DNA from: Lates calcarifer
Taxonomy: Eukaryota > Chordata > Actinopteri > Centropomidae
Length of the DNA: 64,000 nucleotides
NCBI RefSeq assembly: GCF_001640805.2
Contig: NC_066835.1
Coordinates: forward strand, 7,744,227 to 7,808,226
Reading direction: 5' to 3'
Of the stretch, positions 25,956-38,385 are shown one piece after another (positions within the stretch are counted from its first letter, which is position 1; every line of letters begins with the position of its first letter). Position numbers and translations under genes: made by a program. The notes beneath the pieces are model-generated. The model saw nothing but the letters and a program-made list of their open reading frames with translations. It had not been told where the DNA came from and searched no databases.

Positions 25956-26702
25956 ACTATTTTGCTGTCTTTATTTATATATATTTGTGTCTGCTCTCAG
26001 ACACCTGAACAAGCAATGAAATGAAATCAGTCAGAGAGCCTGAGCATAAAAGTTCATTCCAAATCTTTATATTTCTTTGTTCTACTTTAATGCCACCCCA
26101 GCACATGTGCACTCACATGGACATTTACACACGTGTTCATCAAGGTGGAGTATAATTAACCAGGAGGCAGGGGTTCTTTAAGAGGAATAAAAATCTTTAG
26201 TCCTTGTTAGTAGCCCAGAGTATAACAGGTTTCTAAATTTTTTTTTCTTTTTTTGTGCACTTTTGAACACTTGTAACTTGTAATCTCTCTGTAAGCTGTC
26301 CACACATGTAAATGTCATTTTTATCTGCTCCAAAGATTTCATTTTTCTAGAAATCCTGATCTGACCATTGCAATAAAAGAAAGGTGGGGAGGGGTGTAAT
26401 ATACAGCCATTGGGTATAAAAAAAAACTACATTCAATCAAATTATCAGCCAGTAAATGGTATTTTTATTTTTGACACTTAAGATGAATTTATTTATTTAC
26501 TAAGAATTAAATATACTGCTTGAACTCTGAATTGAGGTACACAAAGGCTATTTATTTCATTGGCAAACATCTGTCAAAACTGGAAGACTGGCAAAACATC
26601 CCCTTTAAGATGATCCCTTTTCAAAGCAAATTACAGAGCTGAACGCTGAGTGACAGCAACTGGGGTACACAAATCAGATTCACTCAAAACAAGTGTGCCT
26701 GC

Positions 26703-26753
<51 letters not shown>

Positions 26754-28504
26754 CCTAATGCTTCACCCATTTCAATTTTCACTATAGGCTAAACAAGCTC
26801 ATGCCATGCATATCCATTGATTTGCTGTATCGATCAGTGGTCAGCACATGTGAGCAACGCAATGAATCATGTACTTAATTCATATTGTTACACATGCTTG
26901 ACCATGCTGAGTTATGTATCTCATTTAATTCTGAAGGTCCAGCGCAACAATTGATTACATGCGTGTGCACAATAGAGAGAGACAGAGGCATTGGTTCGTG
27001 CATGTGTCCTTGCTTAATACACACTGCATCTGTGTCTCTGTTTAATTGTGTGAGTGCAAGTTCACTTGTCTCAGAAGGCTCATCAGCACTCACTCTGTCA
27101 ACTTGTCTCTCACTCCCAAATCCTTCAGTATCTCTCAAGTGAGGGCTGATTTATCTCACTTGCTCACGCCTCCATTAAAAGCGGAAGCCAAATAATTACT
27201 TAAGGTTAAATGGGCACTTGAGCGGCATATAAAGCTCCTGTTTGTCCCCCCCACCCCACCCGGCATCACTCAATAATTCATTTGTATTTCTTTTTTGTTA
27301 ACTTTTGTCCCCTGACAGAGACTTGCTGGGCTGGCAGAGGGGATTGGAAAGCTTCAGCTTTTCAAGATGAAAGTCGATGATAGATGATGTATCGACTGCA
27401 AGTCCAACACGTCCTGCTGGGAGGACACATTGAGGCATGATGTGAAATATACAGGTTGTTAGATCCAGAAGAAAGTGGCTGCTGGCAAATGGGAGGAATC
27501 TCATTTGTTGTTTTCTAAAGAGACTAGCCCTTGACCTTTTTCTTTCTCCTCGGTTTCCATGGTAATGAAAACAAATAAAATGCTTGGCTCTTCCCTCATC
27601 TTAGCGTACACAATGTACACTAATATAAAAGCATGTGAACACCTACACTCGCTCCCCTACTTGACCCATTTGTTCACACCTGAGAGAAGCCAGAGCGCTG
27701 AGATTATTTTCCTCTTCCTTCCTCAGAGTTTTCTGAGATAGCACACTCAATTAAGTTGTGTGACCAGTTAGCCTGTCTCACATCTCCCACAGGGGTGAAT
27801 TTAAGTGAGATTTCATCCATGTGAGCCTGATGTTCTATGGAATATGTACTTATTGTTATGTGTTGTAAGTTCTTATGATATTAATTTGATGTTAAAATGA
27901 GTTGTGGGAATTAAGTGTGAGAAGTGGAGTGTGGCGGTCACTCTGGATGACAAACACACACACACACACACACCGTCTGTCTTGTTAAGGGAGTTGCACA
28001 ACAATTATTTTCCCCTTAGAATCTTATTTTTCCTCTCATCTCTCCATTTGAGGGAAAGGCCAGAGGTCTTGTGCTGCTCTCTGAGGCTGCAGCCACCAGT
28101 CACCAGGGTCATTCACAATGAATAATTACTTTAGGTCCAGGTCCTAAACTCTAGTGGCTAAAATCCAAGCCCCCATTCTTTCTTCCCTCTCCCCTAAACA
28201 GGCCACAGAGGGGATTAGGGCTCAGGGTCCGAGACCCCCTCACCGCAGAGCAGGACAAAGGCTGGAAGCTCCTCCACAGGGAGGGGGAATTAGTTAGGGA
28301 TGGATGGAAGGAGGAGAAGTATAGAAAGCCTACAGAAAATCAGTGGACATGGAGGACAGAGAGAGAATAACTGTTCAGAGACTAGAAAAGACGGAGGATG
28401 AGAGCTTTAATGAGCTTTAGCTCTCTTAACAGTGGGGTAGTTGAAAGAAACTTCACTATTCCATGACTCTTTTTTGTAATATTTTTAGTGGAATTACATG
28501 GTAT

Positions 28505-28511
<7 letters not shown>
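25956..28511. other. Non-coding interval
   Basis: No gene seen. It contains a long (GT)n at 26,705-26,752, a (CA)n at 27,953-27,973 and unique complex DNA at about 27,130-27,240 with an AATAATTACTTAAGG core that is a candidate regulatory element. Confidence 0.55.
26705..26752 (+). repeat. (GT)n microsatellite
   Basis: An uninterrupted GT tract of about 48 bp, the longest perfect dinucleotide repeat in the window and likely length-polymorphic. Confidence 0.95.

Positions 28512-28542
<31 letters not shown>
28512..28542 (+). repeat. Poly-A run (31 A)
   Basis: An uninterrupted run of 31 adenines about 30 bp before the fold-back sequence at 28,575-28,744. It could be a retroposed tail or simple-repeat growth. 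Confidence 0.95.
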
Positions 28543-28545
<3 letters not shown>

Positions 28546-28574
28546 AACTCAAAGTCCCTCTGATTTGTTGTTTG

Positions 28575-28744
28575 CAAAGCTTTTGACCAAATCTCATGGC
28601 TTTCCTCAGGGAACAGAGTTATTTTGTCATGGAGATGGTTTAGTTGATACTATGTAATTAAAGGACAAACATCACTAAAAACTAAACTAACTAAACCATC
28701 TCCATCTGCTGAGGAAGGCCACATGATGTGGATGAGAGCTCTGG
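28575..28744. repeat. Imperfect inverted repeat (fold-back)
   Basis: The left arm (28,575-28,647) and right arm (28,684-28,744) are inverted copies of each other. Matching blocks are GGAGATGGTTTAGTT with AACTAAACCATCTCC, TGGCTTTCCTCAG with CTGAGGAAGGCCA (one mismatch), and a looser outer pair around CAAAGCTTTT / GAGAGCTCTGG. The left arm has about 16 extra bases between the inner blocks. The loop is about 36 nt and AT-rich. It may be a small fold-back transposon remnant. Confidence 0.75.
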
Positions 28745-31700
28745 AAGGGCCAGACATTAAGTTAATCATTTTCTGGTAAAGTAATTTGTCTCTGAATAGA
28801 CAAGCATGGATGTTTTTCCTGTTGTTAAAATCATAGTAATCACTGTTTCTTAAATCAATTAATTATCTATATATCAAATTTATTATTTATTTAAATTGAT
28901 TTCATGGTGTTTTCAGATTTAATACTTTGTCAGTGTTGTCAGATGGATTATTTCAATTATTATCATTAATAAGCCTTGAGTAACATGCAATTAATATGCT
29001 AAATTTAAATATTCACAATATACAAATATACAAAACATCTGATGTCTACATATGAGAAATGTTAGGAACATAAAACTACACAAAACAACAAAATTTGACT
29101 TTTAGGAATGCATATACCATCAGAAATTTAAAGATTTTAACTTGAAAATGATTTATTGCTTCTGCTTTTGCTGATTATTGCCTTATTGTCATTCTTAAGG
29201 AGACTTAATCCGTTTCTTGGACTTTCTTCTCAGTTTTAAATAATTTACTTTCACTGTGCCAGGATGTATTTTGATTTCTCCTGTGAAGAATGTTTTCCCC
29301 TCCAGGTCACGTCTCTTTGCTGCGTACAGGAGCAGTTTCCAATTTTTAGCCTGTTAGCCTCTAGGCTAGTAAATTATTTTACCCTGGTATATTTGATCTT
29401 CGATAACAATGGCTGCAGCTGAGCTCTCCCTCATAATTGAGCTGCAGCTGACAAGCACAGGAAACCTCTCATCAAGCTGGTGCGATGCCCGCTGACAGAC
29501 AGGCCCACTACCGAGCTAATCAGAGAGTGCCCTTTTCTTACACTGTGGTCACATGTTTTTCTCCCAATCTCAAGGAGGGCCTCTCCCATTAGCTTCCACT
29601 GGCAGAGGGGTTGAGGACTTCTCAGTATCCTTTGTAACCACTCACTCTGTAATCAGGAATGCTCTCACAGGGCCGCGAGGTGATGGTCACATGACAGACG
29701 GAGGCAGCCGAAGGCATTAGGTGGGCTAATTTGCGGTAGCATTTTTGCTAGCTGGGCTACACACATGATAAAACTTGAATTGTTTTGAAAGCCACAATCA
29801 TGGTATACTTCAAAAGCCCACATAAGTCATTTGATGTTTTAAGCATTACTGTTCTAGTGCTAAAGAATTTCCCCTGTAATGTTTTATGTGTGAAGCCAAG
29901 CAAAATGCAAGCTGGAGAAATATCTGACCATAAAAAAGTAGGCTAGCGAACAGCGAACATAATAACAACCATTTCATAGTGAACCATAACCATTTTGACA
30001 TTTTTACTGAAAACTAAGTAACTAGTGCTGGTGGTAGCTCACCTACCTTATCCATTAGGCTGTGGAAGTCCCCCTGAGGGTTTTAAGGTGAGCTAGCTAG
30101 GACTGGCTACAGCAGCTAACATGCAGAAATCTACCAAGCTGTATTGTTTGCTACACAAAAATACTATTTCAGTCAAACAGATTATCCTAAACATCATAAA
30201 ACACTCATGCACTGCTATGGGTTATATGTAATAGTCTATAAGCCCAAAGTAAACAAGGCTAACCACCAGATGTTCACCCGCAAAGGAAAATAACTAACAT
30301 AACATAACATGAAGTTAATGCTACAAAAATGCCAGTGAGATAAATATTCACATGTGGTGTTTTTTTTTCCTATGAAAATCAAAGTTCAAAGCAACTTTAA
30401 AGGGATAATGATTATAGGGTTTGACCTATCACCTGAATGCAGGCAATACCGCAATTAATCATTTATATCACGTTCACCAACACCATCATCGTGATCATGA
30501 TCACAGGCACCATCAGACCATTCTCTTATATCCATCAGGCACACATACTCCCAGCTTATCTTCAGGTCTCAACACCCACTTATAATGTTTGAGCTGGGAA
30601 GCCTGTAAGCCTCTATTTGTTTAGTAATTTCATGACTGGCTAACCCTCCTTCTCTGGGGCATCTCTCTGACTCAGTTAGAGCCCTGTCTATGTGTGTATG
30701 TGTGTTCATTTGTGCTTATCAAATAATATTGTGCATCACCTCAATGTATACCCCATTTTACAGATGCTTTCTTCACAGCCTTTTTCCTGAGCCCCAGCTA
30801 TCTACAAAATGTTTCTCACCCACTGCCCACATGTAAAAAGTCTGCTTTGCATCCAGCATCCACAAAGCCAGACCATTAAATTTTGTCACTGAGTGGTCTT
30901 TGTATTCTAGTGAAACTGCAGCCCCTTTTTAAACCATTCATACTGACAAAGAAACAAGCATTTTCCTACCCAGATACACTGGTGGATTATGTCTGCTTAC
31001 CTGCCTCACACATGTGAAAACACTAATGTAAAACATAAGAAGCATTTCCATTTGTCACAGCAGACTGAGCAGTGGTGACACCTCCAGGCAAATTGAGGAC
31101 AGTCCTTTTCCAAATTGCATGTTATTGCATTCATAAACTGCGTCATGAAGCACCATGTGAGGCTCATTTGCATTTCTATTGCATCTTCTATTGCATTCTC
31201 ACAGCAAGAGGTTGTCCCAGGTTACCAGGACTAAAGCCTGAGGGTCCTCGACCTCAAACGATCCGTGGTGGCATAAATTCAACATGTGGTCATTAAAGGG
31301 AAGGTGCCATTGCTATGTTTAGCTTTCTGTAGTTCTGTTGCTGCGGTAGCTCTTGCAGCTGCTTCACAGCTACAGGCACGTTGACTTAGTCACTGATGCT
31401 AGTGACACACTTTCCTCTTAGTCTGCAGATACACACTGAATCTAGATTCATGCACAGTCCAATAACCAAGTGTCTCAACTGTTAATTTTCTTGTTTTTCA
31501 GTGCACATAAGACAGCTCCACCTCAATCTAAATGGCAACTATCAACTCTCAGTCACCTCTGAGCCACACGTGTGAGCTCTGCTGTGCATGAACAACACAG
31601 TCGCCAAAGAAATATATAGTAACTAACTGCTTTTGAACCCTTGCAGTCTGGGCACTGTGTATCAAAGGCGCAACATTTCCCTCACAGTTCTCTCAAAGCT

Positions 31701-32278
31701 GAGACTTGCACTTCAATGTAGTATCCCTTATTTTATTAAAATTGAATGTGCTTAAGAGGAAAACATTCTATAACTATACAACTACATACATTTTGGACTG
31801 TATGTATTGTATACAGATTTTTTGGCAGTTCTTTTAAATAATCAAAACAAAGGGAAAAAAAATGTATGTAGCCACAAGGGAACAGATTAAGACACCGGAC
31901 AAGTCACCGCGTAGGTGCTCAAGCTAAATATAAACATGATCATAGACTAGTGTTCAAATGTAACAGTCACATCCTCTAAAATGCTGGCAGAAAAGAGAAA
32001 GGCAGTGTTACTGTGTCTATTATTTAAAGAGAGAGAAGAAAAAAAGAACATGGACCTGTACGTACAGCAGTTGCAAACACCTGTTTTGCAGTAATGTTTA
32101 GTTTTCATTTGTATTCACATAACAGTCTCGGTCAAGGCTACAGTTAGCCACTAAATGTAAAATACTACATTGATACTAAAATAAGCTATCTGCAGTTTAA
32201 GACGACTCTTTCAACAGCAGCTGTGTGGGAAACTGGAACACAAAATGACCTTAACCTCAGTGTTAAATGACAGCTAAA
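28745..32278. other. Non-coding interval
   Basis: No gene seen. The stretch 29,400-29,720 is notably complex, with an 11 bp direct repeat GCTGCAGCTGA at 29,412-29,422 and 29,441-29,451 flanking a TAATTG core; it is a candidate enhancer-like element. A weak 10 bp inverted repeat (TAGCTCACCT / AGGTGAGCTA) lies at 30,035-30,095. Confidence 0.5.
29400..29720. promoter_or_regulatory. Candidate conserved non-coding element
   Basis: Unique, balanced-composition DNA with two identical GCTGCAGCTGA motifs (29,412 and 29,441) around CATAATTGAG. Each motif includes a CAGCTG E-box. No open frame explains the complexity. The assignment is by appearance only. Confidence 0.25.
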
Positions 32279-32398
32279 TCAAGTCAAGTAAATTTCATTT
32301 ATATAGCCCACAAATCACAAATTTACCTGAAAGAGCTTTACAATCAGTACAGTACATGACACCCTTTAAGCTCAGAGCCTTGATTCAAATAAGGAAAA
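32279..32398 (+). repeat. Fish interspersed repeat fragment
   Basis: It resembles a very common fish repeat: AGTAAATTTCATTTATATAG, then CACAAATCACAAATTTACCT, AGAGCTTTACAATC and ACATGACACCC. No coding content. Such sequences are often LINE or SINE tails, but I cannot assign the family. Confidence 0.6.
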
Positions 32399-33672
32399 TG
32401 TCACCCAAGCAAATACCTCAAGTCTGGCGTTATTCTAAAATAATTCATCTGCACAGTGTCTGCCCAGTTTAAGACAAAAAAACTGCAAACAACTGGTGTA
32501 CAACAGGTTTTTTTTTTTTTTTTTTTTTTTGCCGACATCAAGGCCATCCTAGTCTCAAAGACATGATGAAAACAAACTTCCCAGACACGAGACACAGGTT
32601 TATTCTGTGTCTGCATGTTTGCATCGTATAATATGCATGTACAGTCTAATGGAATCACTCACAGTAGCTATACTTGCACATGGAAAAATGTCAATGGGTA
32701 TCTTAAATGAACTAGGAAGATAGCTGCAGTGATACAAAGAATTGTCTAGTATTATGGATATTACAGACATGCCATTTCTATGACGAATACATCTCATCCA
32801 TCATTTCTCTATTCTCATTATTCTTCAAACTAGTGGTAATTTCTGCCAGTTCGGTGAGTTACATTCACATTGCTTGAAGTGTTAGACTGAGACGAACCAG
32901 AGCTGAAGTATCGAATTGTTACATCGAGTTTTCTAATGTCAGTGCCTTGAAATCTTGTAAGAAAAAAAAAAAAAAAAAACTCTGCTCGTGCAGATCTGTC
33001 TCTAGATGACAATAATACATTCTGGCTGGGTAAGTAAGCAGCCCAGTGAATCATGCTCTGGGTGGGGTTCCATGGATTTTTGTGGTAGGTAGCGGGGCTG
33101 GAGCGCTGTAGAGGTGGGGAGTTCTCCCTCCGTTAGTTCTTGTTAATCCACAGTTCACTGACAGGTGTTAGCAACAGTGTCTCAGTTTCACTCTACAGCA
33201 TTCTACAAATTCACCAAATGACTTCACACCGTCCTTCACTCTCTCCCCCTCGCTTACTCCTTCCAGCACAGAAACACTGACACACACACACACACACTTG
33301 CGCGCGGATTTACACGCACGCCTGCACACCTGCCTCCCTCTCATCGCCATCAAACCTTGGCTCGCTTTCAGACGCTGTTTATTTGAGTGGCAGATATTTT
33401 TTCTGGATTTTGCAGTCTGAAACACTGACATATGAGTCACTCAGCTCTCCTCCACCTCCACCCCCCCGCAAGACAAACACAAGCCTTTGTCTCTTGCTTC
33501 ACATCAATTCAAGGCCTCCAGTCTTCACCAAATGTCTTTTTAATGAAAACTGCTTCGTCTCATCACTCAGTGAGCGTCTAATGGCTCCTGTATTGCTGCA
33601 GGTACCAGGGAGAGGTGGGGATGTCTGGCACGGGAAAGCAGAACCTGGGACCAAGACAAATCACACATGCAT

Positions 33673-33705
<33 letters not shown>

Positions 33706-34861
33706 AGTACTAGCACTTACATGCACTCACACACATTCCCAAACACTTTACATTTCAGCCTCGCTGAGTATCCAGCAAATCCAGAAGTGCATGCAATTAG
33801 TTTGGCTTCTCTTGCTCCCATGACGAACAGGAACAGTGCGGGTTGTTAGAGCAAGATATTTCTGAGTTCATTTAATCATCAGAGACTGTGAGGTCTGGAA
33901 AAAAAAAACAGTAGAACAGGAACAAAGCAGTTTTCAGTAAAATGGAGTGGCTAATGAGGACTAAGACTTCAAAATCAGACTACATAAATGAGAGTATAAT
34001 CATATATATGCACATAATCATGCATGGCAGGTGAAAACTGCATCACTGATAACTTGATTGCATTGTATATGCCAAATCAAGGCACAAAGGGCACAGCTCT
34101 CACCTCCCATTTCCTTCCCCTGCCCGTTCCTTCTCTTTTCTTTCCCTCTGCGTCCTCCTCTTTTTTTATACCCATCATCTCCTTTGCTCCCATCTCCTCT
34201 CTCTCTCTCTTCATTGTCTTTCCTCACCTCACCTGCTCCTCCTCTCCCATTACTCGACTCTGCTCTCCAAGTGGAGGATTTGCTTTCTGATCCTGATCCC
34301 ACACACAAAAGGGGGGTGGATAATCAGCTTCCTCTCTCATCCGGTCTGATTCGGCCCTCTTCAGAATTCCCACACGATCCCATGCCTCCCGAAACTGGAC
34401 TGTTACCCATTATCCCTCATCTACTCGGCCACTCATCCCTAATCTTTGGCTCTCTTATCCTCTCTCCTCCAGCGTCCGCATCCCCTTCACCAGCAGTCAC
34501 AGAATGGATAGTGACTGAGACAACGATATGAGGCAATTAACAGGCAATTATAACTTCTCCTATGAATATTTTTCTTATTACATCTGCTTACAACTAGATT
34601 ATAGTGTGTTATTAACCATTTGTTAAATGGCTGATTACAAATGCTAAATAGAGGGACTTAAAGTTAAGTGTTACCAATGAAGCTACAGCAGCCAGTAGGC
34701 ATTATTAAAATAAAAGCATATGCTCTTGACCCCATAATACAAAACACTGACCATTTAATCTTTGGGAAAAGAAACATATCACTGTAATGTATTTTGTATG
34801 CAACAATATACTATGACAATTAGTATTTAGTACCAACAGTATGCAATTATCTTGTATTATG
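32399..34861. other. Non-coding interval with simple repeats
   Basis: No gene is supported. It contains T23 at 32,508-32,530, an A-run near 32,959-32,977, (CA)n at 33,280-33,298, (CA)16 at 33,673-33,704 and pyrimidine-rich DNA at 34,110-34,280. Open frames of 146 and 157 codons here run through these tracts and are low complexity. Confidence 0.6.
33673..33704 (+). repeat. (CA)16 microsatellite
   Basis: A perfect CA tract; it supplies the His-Thr repeats in the overlapping open frames. Confidence 0.95.
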
Positions 34862-35310
34862 TCTCTGTGAGGTTATACTTGCACAAAGCTTCAAGCTAAC
34901 TGCTAAAATAATCATGAGGACAATGTTCACATGTCAGCACGTGGGCCCTTCTTGGGACAGGCACTGGAAATTAGCAGTAGCTAAAAATGCTGTGATGCAC
35001 TGCATCAAATAATTGCTGTGCAATTCTCTGTGCATTAAACATTCAGATATTGATTTTTACCACATCTTCACAATCTTAAATTAGCATGTTAGCATGCTAG
35101 TATTCTGTATTAGCACCAAGTATAGCTGAAGCTAATGGTAACTGAAATGTTGACCCAGTGATGCCTCTAGATGTAAAGATAGTGAATTAGTAATTCATTA
35201 CTAACCACTGTCTGAGAACCATTAATGTCTGAATGTTTGTGCCACTCCATCCAGTAGATGTTAAGATATTTCACTGAATATTTGACCTGCTGGTGGCAGT
35301 CAGTGGAACA
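34862..35310 (-). repeat. Teleost interspersed repeat, copy 2 (inverted)
   Basis: The reverse complement shows the same order as the copy at 6715-7092: a TGGATGGAGTGGCACAAACA-like start, a CATCTAGAGGCATCACTGGG block, an AGCATGCTAACATGCTAA region and an AACCTCACAGAG end. The middle (about 34,935-35,075) is diverged or carries an insertion. Confidence 0.65.
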
Positions 35311-38189
35311 TTTATCCATCGTCTTCTGCAAACATCCCACTCTAACATTGTTAAGCTCTTTATAAATACATTTGGAATACTTAAACATTCCTTTGTGTAG
35401 GCTGAGGCAGAAATAGACTCTGCTGTTTCTTTCATTGCAGTATGTTTTAGAGGTTTGTTGACTACATAAATCCCCTTCAAGTTATGCTTCAATGATGACA
35501 AATGTTGCACGGTTGCAGGAAACAAAATGATGATGGAAGATGAAAGTTGGAGCTTAGGCAGAAAACAACAGATCCTTCTGCCATTTAGCTTCATGACAAA
35601 ACATGAACTATGGCTATTAAATTAAAACAAATGTTCTCTTTCTGAATTTGATAGAAAGTATGTGAGTATTGAACAAGGTTGTAATTAATTTATTCCCTAG
35701 AGTCAGGGAACCTCTGCATAAACTGCTTTTGAAGCACAGAATTCCTGTGTATACTTCCTGCGTAGGCAACCAGCTCCCAAGAGCACTGCCTCGTGTTCTT
35801 ACTTTAAATGAGCTGTCTCGTCGACTTTTAAGTGAAACCTCCGACCTCCCACTACTCTCCCACAAAAGTTCCTCTTATTCTCTTGTTTCCCATCTTCATT
35901 TTTCTCCTCTTTCCTCATCCAAAAAGGGAACCTGTTTTGTTATCGATTACACTTCTCACATCTCTTTTACTGCTTTTGTGTCCCACTCTGCTTAAACTGG
36001 CTGTGTTTTATGCTTTTGTTGTTCTTTTTTCCTCTAACCCACACACATTCAGCTATCAAAGAAAAAGCAAAATACAGTGTTTCACATATTTCCACATATT
36101 TTTAGTGTAACAGATGATGCAAACTTTGCGCTGGCATACTATAAGCTAAGTTCAAACCAATCAAGCACAGCCAGATCTTTATGTCTTAGATCGCCGACAG
36201 GAGGATATTTTTTTTCTCAAACTGCATTTACTACATGGCATCACGGATTTGAAAGTGACAGAATGAAGTATAAAAGGCAGATTGGAGAGAGAATGATGCA
36301 GTAGGAAGGGGAGTGTATGGTGTGTGCATGTGTTTGTGTGTGTACGTGGAGCATTACTGATTCATACAGTCCTCTGATCCCTGGTTGTGTGAGAGTGAAG
36401 CCCCCCTACCCCTCTCCTCTCCTCTCTGACTCTGCATTTCAAAATTCATTGCCAGGCTCTTGGTATTCCTCAAACTGAGCTCCAAGAAGAATCAACTATC
36501 CCATCCACCCATCAATGATTCACTGTCGTAGCCACAGCTGGAATTTAACAAGAGCACAGCCACAGACACCTCGAAGGTGTGTGCATGTGAGTGCTGACAA
36601 GTTTGAAATTCAATTCAAGAGATGGTCTTCCAATAGAACTACCTCTGAAAGAAGCATTTTGAGATTGATTCTGTGTGTAGCCTCTGTTTTTGAGGTATTA
36701 CTTCACAAAAGAAGAAATTATTTGTATTGCATCCTGATTGCGGCAAAAGAATAAAGGACTGCAGTCTGAAAACTCTGAATAATTAAGGGCTGTAGTTTGA
36801 TATCGAAGCCAGACTGCAGGTAGATTTGATGGAGGGCCAGCTCTTACACAGACATCCCAGAAATCAAAGCTCTCTTTGACGTGTCCAAGCATGACAGAAA
36901 TCCTTGATGGGCACATAAGAGAGAGCTTGGATCAATACACCCCTATTGGTTCACCGTCCACCCACCTGGGACACGTTCTCTTTGTCAGCCAGGGAGGAAA
37001 AAAAAAAAAAGACTTCGTCATTGTTTTTTCGTCTGTTGTCTGAATCCCCTACGTAGTAATTAACAGGAGACGGTGGCACAGACAGGACAGACGAATGCGG
37101 CTTCAAATCAGAGTGACCTCAAGCTTTATTTTTCAAGAGCGAGCTTTGATGGTTCACTCAGATGAAACAGGCCGAGTTCATGAAAGCGAGGACGGTTTTG
37201 GGAATGAGATCTGACTGGAGTTCTGCATCAGGTGTGTCATAAATAAGTCATTTCAAGGACAGGGTGCCTTAACACTGCCTTCAGCGGAGCAGGAGTTAGC
37301 ATGACATCAAACCCGCCCCCTCCACCGCTCTCCCTGTTTCGTCTTGATCTCTCAGGTGTTTCTGTCAGCTGCGGAGGTGAGAAATGAACGTCGAAAGACA
37401 AGTCGATGTCTCCCCTCCTGACGCTGTACGCTGAGATCTGCAAGAAAATCAATCACTTGTTTCCATTCTACCATCTGTGTTCTTCTCCCCTTATTTTCTC
37501 TTGTAATTATAAAAGCTGATTCTTGACTTAAAAGGAACAAAACTCACCTATTAACCAGCTGTTTCCACTTATAATCACAAACCAGTTATTTATTTCACAG
37601 TTTGAAAAGAGTGCCAAAAAGATCTCACAATATATAGTGTAGCCACTCACTATTCAGAGCACACAGGAAAGCGAAAAATGTGTGCTGGACGTATGTATAC
37701 GCTAATTGATGTAATTACTACAATTACGTCCGTGACAGGCTCCCATTACTTCATGTTTTGTTGCTTTATTTTCTTGAACCTATGGATATTGATTTTTCTG
37801 AGCTAGTGGCCTTACCCAAATTGAAATGGATAGATTGCAGTGTTTGGCTTGCTTAAATGCTGAATTATCTGCACGAGGCATATGCACCGTCAGATCTCTT
37901 TAAATTGCATCTTATAGCTTACAGTATTTCAATCAGTGGGTATGTGTCGGAAAATGATAAAGACTTGGACAGAGAGACGAGGAGAGGCAGAAGCGGGGGA
38001 AAAGTGAGGTGGAAATAAATTTACTGATTAGGAGAATGCACAGTTTAGTCAGGCCTGAGCGTAATCTCCTGAAAGGGGATTTTGTGGAGAATGAGTTTCA
38101 TTTTGGTTTCACCTCATCTGTAAGCAAAACATGGGAGGAAAAAAGTGCACAACATGTGGTAAAGTTGTAATAAGTTAATTTTCAAGACT
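35311..38189. other. Non-coding interval
   Basis: No gene seen. A stretch at about 37,670-37,760 holds three closely spaced homeodomain-type cores (TAATTG, TAATTA, AATTAC) in unique sequence and is a candidate regulatory element. An A-run lies at about 36,998-37,010. Confidence 0.5.
37670..37765. promoter_or_regulatory. Candidate homeodomain-bound element
   Basis: Within about 25 bp there are CTAATTG (from 37,702), TAATTA (about 37,712) and AATTACG (about 37,722), embedded in unique sequence with GTATGTATAC upstream. By appearance only. Confidence 0.25.
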
Positions 38190-38385
38190 TTTTTTTTTTT
38201 TAAGATATTTTTTGGGCTTTTATGCCTTTATTGACAGGACAGTGAAGAGAAGAAAGGAAACGGGGAGAGAGAGTAGGGAATGATACACAATAAAGGTCAG
38301 GCCGGATCGGGAGTTCGAACCAGGGACCAGCTGGACACATGTGGTACGCGCCCTAACCATTCACCTATCAGGTCACCACCAAGTT
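38190..38385 (-). mobile_element. tRNA-headed SINE, copy 2
   Basis: Same SINE family as 16,985-17,170 and better preserved. On the minus strand it starts with GGTGACCTGATAGGTGAATG and GGTTAGGGCGCG (A-box region) and has an intact B box, GGTTCGAACTCC, at 38,310-38,321. It continues through CCCTACTCTCTCTCCCCGTT and ends with CAATAAAGGCATAAAAGCCC before an A-rich tail near 38,190. It is a Pol III-type head within a retroposon, not a functional tRNA gene. Confidence 0.85.

Noticed and set aside
33383..33823. 146-codon open frame on the plus strand
   Set aside because: Contains a His-Thr run encoded by the (CA)16 microsatellite; the rest has no domain.
34058..34531. 157-codon open frame on the plus strand, longest in the window
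   Set aside because: Rich in Pro, Ser and Leu because it runs through a pyrimidine-rich tract; competing frames overlap it and no domain is recognisable.
38290..38385. tRNA gene on the minus strand
   Set aside because: The B box is good, but the cloverleaf is not intact and the sequence continues into a SINE body and A-rich tail; it is a retroposon head.
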